DNA from: Rhodococcus sovatensis
GTDB taxonomy: Bacteria; Actinomycetota; Actinomycetes; Mycobacteriales; Mycobacteriaceae
NCBI RefSeq assembly: GCF_037327425.1
Contig: NZ_CP147846.1
Span: 310,001-374,000, forward strand
DNA: 64,000 nt
Direction: 5' to 3'
The notes beneath the pieces are model-generated. The model did not search any database. It was given only the letters and a program-made list of their open reading frames with translations, and was not told the origin of the DNA. Positions 24,794 through 32,427 of this stretch are shown one piece after another. The first letter of the stretch is position 1. Each line of letters starts with the position of its first letter. A program made the translations under genes and the position numbers.

Positions 24794-26415
24794 GTTTTCC
24801 GGACACACACAGCGTGTTCAATCAGGTCCCCGATCTGCTTCCATACGACACATCCGACGACGCCTCGCTGCTCGAGGGACTCGAACGCGAAGGTGCCCAG
24901 TACTCGCGCCCCGAACTCCGCGAACTGGGAGATCTGGCCGGCAGCGTCGAAGTTCAGGAATGGGGGCGCCTCGCCAACGAGAACCCGCCGATCCTGCGGA
25001 CACACGATCGATACGGCAACCGCATCGACGAGGTCGAATTCCACCCGCACTGGCACGATCTGATGTCGGTGGCGGTAGCGAACGGCCTGCACGCGACGCC
25101 GTGGCAATGCGACCGGGCAGGAGCCCATGTGGCCCGCGCGGCGAAGTTCTACGTATGGGGTCAGGCCGATGCCGGGCATATGTGCCCGATCTCGATGACC
25201 TATGCGGCAGTGCCAGCGTTGCGACACAATGCGCAGCTCGCCGATCTGTACGAGCCGCTGCTGGCATCGACCCACTACGATTTCGGGCTTCGCACTCCTA
25301 CCGAGAAGCGCGGTCTCATCGCCGGAATGTCGATGACAGAAAAGCAGGGCGGGTCCGACGTCCGCGCCAACACGACGACGGCGACACCATCCACGGACGG
25401 CACGTACACAATCGTCGGACACAAGTGGTTCACCTCGGCGCCGATGTCGGACATGTTCCTCACGCTGGCGCAGTCGCCGGGTGGCCTGTCGTGCTTCCTG
25501 CTGCCTAGGGTATTGCCCGACGGCACTCGTAATCGTATTGCGCTGCAACGACTCAAGGACAAACTCGGCAACAAGTCCAACGCATCCTCGGAGGTTGAAT
25601 ATCGAGGGGCCACCGGGTGGCTGATCGGCGAAGAGGGTCGCGGGGTGCGGACGATCATCGAGATGGTCAACATGACGCGGCTGGACTGCGTCATCGGATC
25701 GGCGGCAGGAATCCGCAACGCGACGGTCCGCGCGGTCCATCATGCGCGCCATCGTTCGGCGTTCGGGGCGCAACTGGTGGATCAGCCGTTGATGCGGAAT
25801 GTGCTCTCGGACTTGATCGTCGAGTCCGAGGCCGCGACGACCGTCATGATGCGTCTGGCAGGGGCGACGGACCGGTCGGCGCGGGGAGACAGTCAGGAGA
25901 CCGAACTGCGTCGAATCGCTCTCGCCGTCACGAAGTACTGGGTGTGCAAGCGTGCGCCGTCGCATGCCGCGGAGGCGCTGGAATGCCTCGGCGGCAACGG
26001 GTACGTGGAAGATTCGTCGATGCCGCGCTTGTTCCGAGAGTCGCCGCTGATGTCGATCTGGGAGGGATCGGGCAACGTAGCCGCACTCGATTCTCTGCGT
26101 GCGCTGGCCAAGCAACCGGACGTTGTCGAGGCATACTTCACCGAGGTCGGTCTTGCAGCAGGGGCGGATTCACGCTTCGACGACGCGGTGTCTCGTCTCG
26201 GCAAGGAGCTCGCCGATCGTTCCGATATCGAATATCGCGCGCGACGCGTCGTCGAGCTGATGGCGTTGGTTTTTCAAGGCTCGCTGTTGATCCGGCATGG
26301 CGACGCGGCGGTGGCCGATGCGTTCTGCGCCAGTAGGCTCGGCGAGGATTGGGGCGCGGCCTTCGGGACCCTGCCGACGGGACTGGACACCGCGGCGATC
26401 TTGGCCCGAATCTAG
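24790..26415 (+). CDS. AidB-like acyl-CoA dehydrogenase
   Basis: This 541-residue flavoprotein belongs to the AidB branch of acyl-CoA dehydrogenases, longer than typical members (about 380-400). FAD-binding segments GMSMTEKQGGSDVRANTT and HKWFTSAPMSD are typical, and the base is in SPLMSIWEGSGNVAALD. AidB of E. coli belongs to the alkylation response, but many actinobacterial homologues sit with acyl-CoA genes, as here. It overlaps the TetR gene, and the locus also holds an enoyl-CoA hydratase, so acyl-CoA oxidation is the likelier role. Confidence 0.9.
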   Translation: MSFPDTHSVFNQVPDLLPYDTSDDASLLEGLEREGAQYSRPELRELGDLAGSVEVQEWGRLANENPPILRTHDRYGNRIDEVEFHPHWHDLMSVAVANGLHATPWQCDRAGAHVARAAKFYVWGQADAGHMCPISMTYAAVPALRHNAQLADLYEPLLASTHYDFGLRTPTEKRGLIAGMSMTEKQGGSDVRANTTTATPSTDGTYTIVGHKWFTSAPMSDMFLTLAQSPGGLSCFLLPRVLPDGTRNRIALQRLKDKLGNKSNASSEVEYRGATGWLIGEEGRGVRTIIEMVNMTRLDCVIGSAAGIRNATVRAVHHARHRSAFGAQLVDQPLMRNVLSDLIVESEAATTVMMRLAGATDRSARGDSQETELRRIALAVTKYWVCKRAPSHAAEALECLGGNGYVEDSSMPRLFRESPLMSIWEGSGNVAALDSLRALAKQPDVVEAYFTEVGLAAGADSRFDDAVSRLGKELADRSDIEYRARRVVELMALVFQGSLLIRHGDAAVADAFCASRLGEDWGAAFGTLPTGLDTAAILARI

Positions 26416-26422
26416 GCTCGTT

Positions 26423-27358
26423 TCATGTGAAGGATCCGCGTGGAGCAGGCAGGCCGGCCGCGCGGACGAAGGCCCGAGCGATCCGATCGGTGAGCGCTCT
26501 GGGGGACGCGAGGTCTTCCCAGTTCCATTGCACGACAACCCATCCAAGATCGCGCATTCGCTTTCTCTGTCGCGAGCACTCCACGTCGGCGACGACAGGG
26601 TCGGCCCCGTAGAGTCCCTGGCCCTGGAATATGCAGATCACCCCGTGATCGGGATAGAGGAAAGGCACCCTGGCGACGGGTAGGCCGAATTCGTCGGACA
26701 GGCATTGCCCGAGCAGCGGTGGCGGCAGCGGCAGCGTGTCGAGTTGCATACGACTGCGTGATTCTCCCGCGCTCTGGCTTCGCGGTGACATCGATCCGAC
26801 CGCTTGGCGAGCTTTTGCCACACCCGTTCGGTTCCTTGCATCGTCGAGCGCGGCAAGCAGTTGCGCGTGCGTTGTCAGGCCGGCGCGAAGTGCGTAGTCA
26901 CCGACGCACACCGCGGGATGCAGCGGTAGCGATCTGGCCAGATCGACCACCGTCCGCGTAGGTGTAGTGACCGCAAACCCGTTCAGCGTCATCAGGTCGG
27001 AGGACGGCACGGGCGATCCGTGCAGAACTCGCTGTCGACCGCGCTTGCCCGCATACGAGCGACTGATCGTGAACGTGACCTTGTCCAGCGGGATATCCCA
27101 CGTCTCCATCCCGTGCAGCACCGCCGCGGACACGTGACTGAACACCGTGTCGGCGCTCGACTCCGCGAAAATAGCCTCGGCGAGGACGGCGTGCCGTCGA
27201 TGATCATCGAGTGTTCGGTAGACCTCCGCCCTGATGAAGTGCCCGCGCCGGACGGTGACGAGTTCGCCGCTGGCCCGGCCTCGTCGCAGATCGTCGTCGG
27301 TATAGCCGCGTGCCAGCGCATCTGTACGAGAGAACATGTGGTTCTGATCGAAGTCCAT
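26423..27358 (-). CDS. AbiEi/DUF559-type protein with lost nuclease residues (paralogue A)
   Basis: This 311-residue protein resembles the AbiEi-antitoxin-like N-terminal domain (MFSRTDALARGYTDDDLRRGRASGELVTVRRGHFI) joined to a DUF559/Vsr-like nuclease fold. Compared with the neighbour at 27449-28393, the nuclease positions are changed: the motif D in VDF is Pro232, and E-x-D (EFD in the neighbour) reads Ile243-Phe-Gln245. It may have lost DNA cleavage. Such proteins are numerous in rhodococci and mycobacteria, mostly without an AbiEii partner, and none is seen here. The two genes are tandem duplicates with a shared palindrome upstream. Confidence 0.75.
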   Translation of the reverse strand: MDFDQNHMFSRTDALARGYTDDDLRRGRASGELVTVRRGHFIRAEVYRTLDDHRRHAVLAEAIFAESSADTVFSHVSAAVLHGMETWDIPLDKVTFTISRSYAGKRGRQRVLHGSPVPSSDLMTLNGFAVTTPTRTVVDLARSLPLHPAVCVGDYALRAGLTTHAQLLAALDDARNRTGVAKARQAVGSMSPRSQSAGESRSRMQLDTLPLPPPLLGQCLSDEFGLPVARVPFLYPDHGVICIFQGQGLYGADPVVADVECSRQRKRMRDLGWVVVQWNWEDLASPRALTDRIARAFVRAAGLPAPRGSFT

Positions 27359-27403
27359 ACTGAGTTGGACGTACCGACCGTCCGTTCGGATCCCTCGGCC
27401 GCA

Positions 27404-27464
27404 CGATTTACCCCCGAGTTGTGCGCCGTGGTGGCCTCAGCGCGCACATCAGGGGAGTAGATCG
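27404..27464. repeat. Palindromic element, copy 1, between paralogues A and B
   Basis: The left arm (27405-27426, beginning GATTTACCCCCGAGTTGTGC) and the right arm (27442-27463) are complementary at 17 of 22 positions around a 15-base loop. The right arm runs into the last codons of paralogue B. The sequence and the preceding TCCCTCGGCCGCAC are shared with copy 2 at 28439-28499, so each gene carries one copy just upstream of its start. Confidence 0.75.
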
Positions 27465-28393
27465 GCGCGGAATGTGCCCTCCGGTTCGGGTAGTCGCGAT
27501 GCACGGGCCAGCGCGCGGCGTACGCGGTTCACCAGTTCCTCGGGATCGGCAAGATCGCTCCACCCCCACCTGGCGAACGACCAGCCCACCTCGCGTATCC
27601 GATCTTCGCGCTGCTTCTCCGCGAGGACGTTCTTTCGGACCTCGGTCGGCCGCTGCCCGTACTTGCCTTGACCGTCGAACTCGCAGCAGACGCACGGGCC
27701 GGCGAACAGAAAGTCGACGCGACCGAGGAATCTGCCGACAGCGTCGAACACGGACTGATTGAGTAGTGGGGACAGACCTGCCGCGACGAGAATCAATCGA
27801 CTGCGGGTTTCGCCGACGCTCTCGCTTCGATCCGTCATCGCCGCGACCGCTTCGGCAGCATTTCGAACGCCGGACCGATACGTGGCCAGCGCTACTGCCT
27901 CCTCGAGTTCGCGGATCGTGACGAGCCCGCGGCGCAGCGCGGAATCCCCGACGCACACAGCGTGCTCGAAATCCGTGGATCGCGCGATGTCGATGACGGT
28001 TCGCGCTGGAGTGGTCAACGAAAGCCCCTGATGCGAAGTACATTCGACGGATTCGACCGCGGTCCCGTGCACGATCCGTCGGCGGCTCGTCTTGGCTGCG
28101 ATGCTTCGGCCGGATGTCACGTGCACCCGCGCCAGCGGCAGCCCCCACACATCCATTCCCCATGCAATTGCGGCGGATTGATGGCTGAGCAACAAGGTGC
28201 GTTCGCCGGACATCGACCGGGCCAGGAGAAGGTGCTGCTGTTCGGAATCGAGGGTCCCGAGGTGTTCGGCCGTCACATACGCACCAGGTCGGACAGCCAC
28301 GAGTTCACCGCGTAGTCGTGCACGCCGCAACTGACCATCGGTGACTCCGGCTGCCAGTGCGTCAGCGCGAGAGAACAGTCCGTCGAAGTCCAT
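27449..28393 (-). CDS. AbiEi/DUF559-type nuclease-like protein (paralogue B)
   Basis: This 314-residue protein has an AbiEi-like winged-helix N-terminus (MDFDGLFSRADALAAGVTDGQLRRARLRGELVAVRPGAYV) and a C-terminal Vsr/DUF559-like nuclease fold. Probable active-site residues are kept: Glu195 in GETRSR, Asp227 in GRVDFLF and Glu238/Asp240 in CCEFDGQGKYG. It looks like the more intact partner of paralogue A. No toxin gene stands next to either. Palindromic copies lie on both sides of this gene. A defence or element-maintenance role is possible, but nothing in the sequence proves it. Confidence 0.75.
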   Translation of the reverse strand: MDFDGLFSRADALAAGVTDGQLRRARLRGELVAVRPGAYVTAEHLGTLDSEQQHLLLARSMSGERTLLLSHQSAAIAWGMDVWGLPLARVHVTSGRSIAAKTSRRRIVHGTAVESVECTSHQGLSLTTPARTVIDIARSTDFEHAVCVGDSALRRGLVTIRELEEAVALATYRSGVRNAAEAVAAMTDRSESVGETRSRLILVAAGLSPLLNQSVFDAVGRFLGRVDFLFAGPCVCCEFDGQGKYGQRPTEVRKNVLAEKQREDRIREVGWSFARWGWSDLADPEELVNRVRRALARASRLPEPEGTFRADLLP

Positions 28394-28438
28394 ACTCCCT
28401 TCGACGTACTTGGCGGTGGAATGGATCCCTCGGCTGCA

Positions 28439-28499
28439 CGATTTACCCCCCAGTTGTGCGCTCCGATAGCTTCTCGGCGCACAACTGGGGAGTAAATCG
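28439..28499. repeat. Palindromic element, copy 2, between paralogue B and pgi
   Basis: A 23-base arm ending at 28461 (begins CGATTTACCCCCCAGTTGTG) pairs with 28477-28499, with one mismatch and a 15-base loop. It lies 46 bases upstream of the start of paralogue B and 12 bases from the pgi stop. It is nearly identical to copy 1 in its left arm and in the bases before it. It could also act as a terminator for pgi. Confidence 0.85.
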
Positions 28500-28510
28500 A
28501 CTCTGCTGAG

Positions 28511-30160
28511 CTACTTCGCGCGCCCCCGCTGATCGCGGTACCAGCGGACGAGAGCGTCGGTGGACGAATCACCCTGCTTCTCCGGTGCCGCCTCATCGGT
28601 CAGCACAGGCGTCAGCTCCAGGGCCTGGGTCTTGCCGAGCTCGACACCCCACTGGTCGAACGAGTCGACACCCCACACCACACCCTCGACGAACACCTGG
28701 TGCTCGTACAGCGCGATCAGCTGCCCGACGACGGACGGGGTCAGCTTCGGCGCCAGGATCGAGGTCGACGGACGATTGCCCGGCATCACCTTGTGCGGCA
28801 CGACGTCGGGAGCGGTTCCCTCAGCGGCGATCTCATCGGCCGTCTTGCCGAACGCGAGGACCTTGGTCTGGGCGAAGTAGTTGCTCATCAGCAAGTCGTG
28901 CATGCTGCCGGTGCCGTCACGGGTCGGGAGGTCGTCCGTCGGCTCGGCGAATCCGATGAAGTCGGCGGGAATCAGCCGGGTTCCCTGGTGCAGCAACTGA
29001 TAGAACGCGTGCTGTCCGTTGGTGCCCGGCTCACCCCAGAAGATCTCCCCGGTCGACGTCGTCACCGGAGTGCCGTCTGCCTTGACCGACTTGCCGTTGG
29101 ACTCCATCGTCAGCTGCTGCAGGTACGCGGGGAAGCGTGAGAGATCGTTGGAATACGGTAGTACCGCGCGAGTTTCCGAACCGAAGAAGCTGCTGTACCA
29201 GAGCCCGAGGAGGCCGAGCAGCGCCGGAGCGTTCTGTTCGAGTGGCGTCGTGCGGAAGTGCTCGTCGATGCGGTGGAAGCCGTCGAGGAATTCCCCGAAT
29301 GCCTCTTTGCCGATCACGGCCATGACCGAAAGACCGATCGCCGAATCCACCGAGTAGCGTCCGCCGACCCAGTCCCAGAACCCGAACATGTTGGCGGTGT
29401 CGATACCGAACTCCGACACGCGCTCCGCGTTGGTCGACACTGCGACGAAGTGCTTGGCGACCGAGTCTTCGCCGAGGGCATCGACGAGCCATCGCCGTGC
29501 TGCTGTGGCGTTGGTCAACGTCTCCAGCGTCGAGAACGTCTTCGAGGCAATGATGAACAGCGTCGACGCCGGGTCGAGCCCGACCAACGCGGCAACCAGA
29601 TCGGCGGGATCCACATTGGAGACGAACCTTGCATCGATTCCGGCGTCGGCATAGTGACGCAGCGCCTTGTAGACCATCACGGGTCCCAGGTCACTGCCGC
29701 CGATACCGATGTTGACCACTGTCGAGATTCGCGAACCGGTCGCGCCGACCCATTCACCGGAACGCAATCGATCGGTGAATTCGCCCATCCGCGTAAGAAC
29801 TTCGTGGACATCGGCGACGACGTTCTGCCCGTCGACCTCGAGCGTCGCGTCGGCGGGGAGCCGCAGAGCGGTGTGCAGGACTGCCCGATCCTCGGACGTG
29901 TTGATATGTTCGCCGGCGAACATCGCGTCCCGACGGCCTTCGACGTCCGCGGCGCGAGCGAGTTCGACCAGAAGAGACACTGTCTCACTGTCGATGATGT
30001 GCTTGCTGTAGTCGATGTGCAGATCGCCGGCATCCATCGTGAAGGTTCGGCCGCGATCCGGGTCCTCGGTGAACAGGTCTCGAAGCTTCTTCTCGCCGAT
30101 CGCCTCGTGATGTGCTTTCAGGTTGCTCCAGGCGTCGCTGCCCGTGATGTCACCGCTCAT
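28511..30160 (-). CDS. pgi: Glucose-6-phosphate isomerase
   Basis: This 549-residue enzyme interconverts glucose-6-phosphate and fructose-6-phosphate. Family signatures VNIGIGGSDLGPVMV, FIIASKTFSTLETLTN and GLLGLWYSSFFGSETRAVLPYS are intact. The ATG at 30160 gives the usual length; much longer frames upstream run into the divergent dehydrogenase promoter. In mycobacteria pgi also precedes the chorismate mutase and uvrD1 genes, an order kept here except for the inserted dehydrogenase. Confidence 0.97.
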   Translation of the reverse strand: MSGDITGSDAWSNLKAHHEAIGEKKLRDLFTEDPDRGRTFTMDAGDLHIDYSKHIIDSETVSLLVELARAADVEGRRDAMFAGEHINTSEDRAVLHTALRLPADATLEVDGQNVVADVHEVLTRMGEFTDRLRSGEWVGATGSRISTVVNIGIGGSDLGPVMVYKALRHYADAGIDARFVSNVDPADLVAALVGLDPASTLFIIASKTFSTLETLTNATAARRWLVDALGEDSVAKHFVAVSTNAERVSEFGIDTANMFGFWDWVGGRYSVDSAIGLSVMAVIGKEAFGEFLDGFHRIDEHFRTTPLEQNAPALLGLLGLWYSSFFGSETRAVLPYSNDLSRFPAYLQQLTMESNGKSVKADGTPVTTSTGEIFWGEPGTNGQHAFYQLLHQGTRLIPADFIGFAEPTDDLPTRDGTGSMHDLLMSNYFAQTKVLAFGKTADEIAAEGTAPDVVPHKVMPGNRPSTSILAPKLTPSVVGQLIALYEHQVFVEGVVWGVDSFDQWGVELGKTQALELTPVLTDEAAPEKQGDSSTDALVRWYRDQRGRAK

Positions 30161-30248
30161 GTCTGCAAACCCTAATCTGCTTCGCCGGCTTGTGCGCGTC
30201 TTCTCGTACCCTCTGGGCACACGTGAAGCCTGGGGGCACACTGGAAGA

Positions 30249-31700
30249 ATGGAGACCAATTCACTCGTCGAATCCATCCAACCGAAGCTGTGGATCGGTG
30301 GCCACGCCGTCGATGCCGAAAACGCAGCGACGTTCGAGGTCAACGATCCAGCTACCGGGAAGCCGATCACCAGGGTCGCCGACGCCAGCGCTGCGGACGC
30401 GAAGAAGGCGATCGACGCGGCTGCGGCAGCACAGAAGTCGTGGGCGAAGACGCCCGCTCGCGAGCGCGGTGAGTACCTTCGTGCCGCATTCGAGAAGATC
30501 ACCGAACGTGCCGACGACGTCGCGACGCTCATGACGCTCGAGATGGGCAAGGCTTTGGCCGAGTCGAAAGCGGAAGTCAAGTACGGCGCGGAGTTCTTCC
30601 GGTGGTTCGCCGAGGAGGCCGTCCGCATCGAAGGCCGATACACGCCTGCACCTGCTGGCAACGGTCGCATTCTGGTGAGCAAGATGCCGGTCGGCCCGGT
30701 TCTTGCCATCACTCCGTGGAACTTCCCGCTCGCGATGGGAACCCGCAAGATCGGCCCCGCGCTCGCTGCCGGATGCACCATCATCGTCAAACCGGCCAGT
30801 GAGACGCCGTTGACGATGTTGTTCCTTGCTCAGCTCTTCGCCGAGGTCGGGCTCCCCGACGGTGTGCTGTCGGTGCTGACGACGTCGAAGTCCAGCGCGG
30901 TGAGCGCGCCGATCCTCGAGGACCCACGGCTGCGAAAACTGACATTCACCGGTTCCACGGAGGTGGGGAAGAAGCTCATCGAGCAGTCGGCAGGAGGGTT
31001 GCTGAGAACCTCGATGGAACTGGGTGGCAATGCGCCGTTCGTCGTGTTCGACGACGCAGATGTCGATGCAGCAGTCGACGGTGCGATGCTCGCGAAGATG
31101 CGCAACGGCGGCGAGGCGTGCACGGCCGCGAACCGATTCCACGTCGCGAACAGCGTGCGAGAAGAGTTCACCGCGAAGCTCGTCGAGCGGATGAAGGAGA
31201 TGACACTCGGTCCAGGCATCGATCCTGATACCAAGCTCGGACCGCTGATCAACGCAGATCAGTTGGGCACGGTGAAAGAACTCGTCGACGACGCAGTGCA
31301 GTGTGGGGCGAACATTGCACTCGGTGGCGAGGCACCTGGCGGGGACGGGTACTTCTATCCGGCGACGGTCCTGACGAATGTGCCGGCGAACGCGCGAATC
31401 CTGAAGGAAGAAGTCTTCGGCCCGGTAGCGCCGATCGTCGGCTTCGATACCGATGAAGAGGGAATTGCGGCGGCGAACGCCACCGAGTTCGGACTGGCGT
31501 CGTACATCTACACCCGTGGACTCGACCGTGCGCTACGGGTGGCGGACGCCATCGACAGCGGAATGGTGGGAGTCAACCGGGGAGTCATCTCGGATGCGGC
31601 CGCGCCGTTCGGCGGGGTCAAAGCGTCCGGCTTCGGTCGTGAAGGCGGAACCGAGGGGATCGACGAATACCTGGAAACCAAGTACATTGCCCTGACCTGA
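30249..31700 (+). CDS. gabD: NAD(P)-dependent succinate-semialdehyde dehydrogenase
   Basis: This 483-residue aldehyde dehydrogenase has PVGPVLAITPWNFPLAMGTRKIGPALAAGC, the Glu of MELGGNAP, and the catalytic Cys in NGGEACTAANRF. The wording and length are closest to the GabD group, which oxidises succinate semialdehyde to succinate. The ATG at 30249 starts a conserved N-terminus (SIQPKLWIGG). It is divergent from pgi by 88 bases and ends at a clear hairpin. Other semialdehydes cannot be excluded. Confidence 0.88.
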   Translation: METNSLVESIQPKLWIGGHAVDAENAATFEVNDPATGKPITRVADASAADAKKAIDAAAAAQKSWAKTPARERGEYLRAAFEKITERADDVATLMTLEMGKALAESKAEVKYGAEFFRWFAEEAVRIEGRYTPAPAGNGRILVSKMPVGPVLAITPWNFPLAMGTRKIGPALAAGCTIIVKPASETPLTMLFLAQLFAEVGLPDGVLSVLTTSKSSAVSAPILEDPRLRKLTFTGSTEVGKKLIEQSAGGLLRTSMELGGNAPFVVFDDADVDAAVDGAMLAKMRNGGEACTAANRFHVANSVREEFTAKLVERMKEMTLGPGIDPDTKLGPLINADQLGTVKELVDDAVQCGANIALGGEAPGGDGYFYPATVLTNVPANARILKEEVFGPVAPIVGFDTDEEGIAAANATEFGLASYIYTRGLDRALRVADAIDSGMVGVNRGVISDAAAPFGGVKASGFGREGGTEGIDEYLETKYIALT

Positions 31701-31715
31701 CAGCCCTGACTGCTT

Positions 31716-31746
31716 CGTCGTGCATGCCTTAGTGGCATGCACGACG
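31716..31746. terminator. Bidirectional hairpin between gabD and chorismate mutase
   Basis: CGTCGTGCATGCC (31716-31728) and GGCATGCACGACG (31734-31746) make a perfect 13-pair stem with a five-base loop. It lies between two convergent genes, so it probably ends transcription from both sides, although no long T-run is present. Confidence 0.7.
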
Positions 31747-31753
31747 GAAGTCT

Positions 31754-32044
31754 CTAGTGTCCGAGTCGTCCGCGACCCAGGCGAAGAAGCAACATTGCGA
31801 GCGTGTGGCCTTCCTGGCCGAGGCTGCTGAAGCGGTCGAGTACCTTCATTTCACGGCTGTGCACCAGGCGCGGGCCGCCGGACGCCATGCGCGTGCGGCC
31901 GATGAGCTGTGATACCTCGGTGCGGCGCTGGATGGCAGCGAGGATCTCCGAGTCCAGCCGATCGATCTCCTGGCGGAGTGCATCGATTTCGGCCTCGGAA
32001 GAGGGCAACGCAGTCTCGGTGTCGATCTTTGTCGTAGATGCCAT
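31754..32044 (-). CDS. Chorismate mutase, AroQ type
   Basis: This 96-residue protein is the stand-alone AroQ chorismate mutase of actinobacteria, the counterpart of M. tuberculosis Rv0948c. It converts chorismate to prephenate for Phe and Tyr. Conserved parts are EIDRLDSEILAAIQRRTEVSQLIGRTRM and the C-terminal tail LLLRLGRGRLGH. In mycobacteria this enzyme is weak alone and is activated by DAHP synthase through that tail; the conserved tail suggests the same here. The ATG at 32044 was chosen with GAGGAG close upstream. Confidence 0.93.
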   Translation of the reverse strand: MASTTKIDTETALPSSEAEIDALRQEIDRLDSEILAAIQRRTEVSQLIGRTRMASGGPRLVHSREMKVLDRFSSLGQEGHTLAMLLLRLGRGRLGH

Positions 32045-32427
32045 TTCGTCTCCTCGTGTCACAAGTGTGGATCGTTGTTCGATCCGACACCGTTACGTCC
32101 CCCCAACTTCGAGGACTTGCCGCAGAACTATGTAATGCTGTGTGCTGAGTCACATCTTTTCGGCCCGCGAATCCCCGGGATGGAGAACCACGGACCGCGT
32201 TACTAGGAACAACCCCCGCGACCCCGCGCCGAAGAATCGGCTGCGTACAGGGCATAGCGACGAACGATATTTTCGATCACCGATCCAGTGTGCCACCTGT
32301 TCGCAGTCCTGAAAAGTCAGTCGGGGAGCCGAATCGTCCGTTCGGTTTTGTGCTGCGTCCTCAACCAGCAGTCACGCATGGGTTCGTGTAAAGGGGTGTC
32401 GGTGCGCGCCGGTAGCCTGGGCAAGCG
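32045..32427. other. Gene-free region between chorismate mutase and pcrA
   Basis: This 383-base divergent gap has no supported gene. It should hold promoters for both neighbours. A small hairpin CCGAA (32329-32333) / TTCGG (32341-32345) followed by TTTT resembles a terminator in the direction of pcrA and could be an attenuator-like element. The rest shows nothing clear. Confidence 0.4.

Noticed and set aside
28511..30790. 759-codon version of pgi
   Set aside because: The upstream 210 codons are antisense to the dehydrogenase gene and do not resemble the isomerase family.
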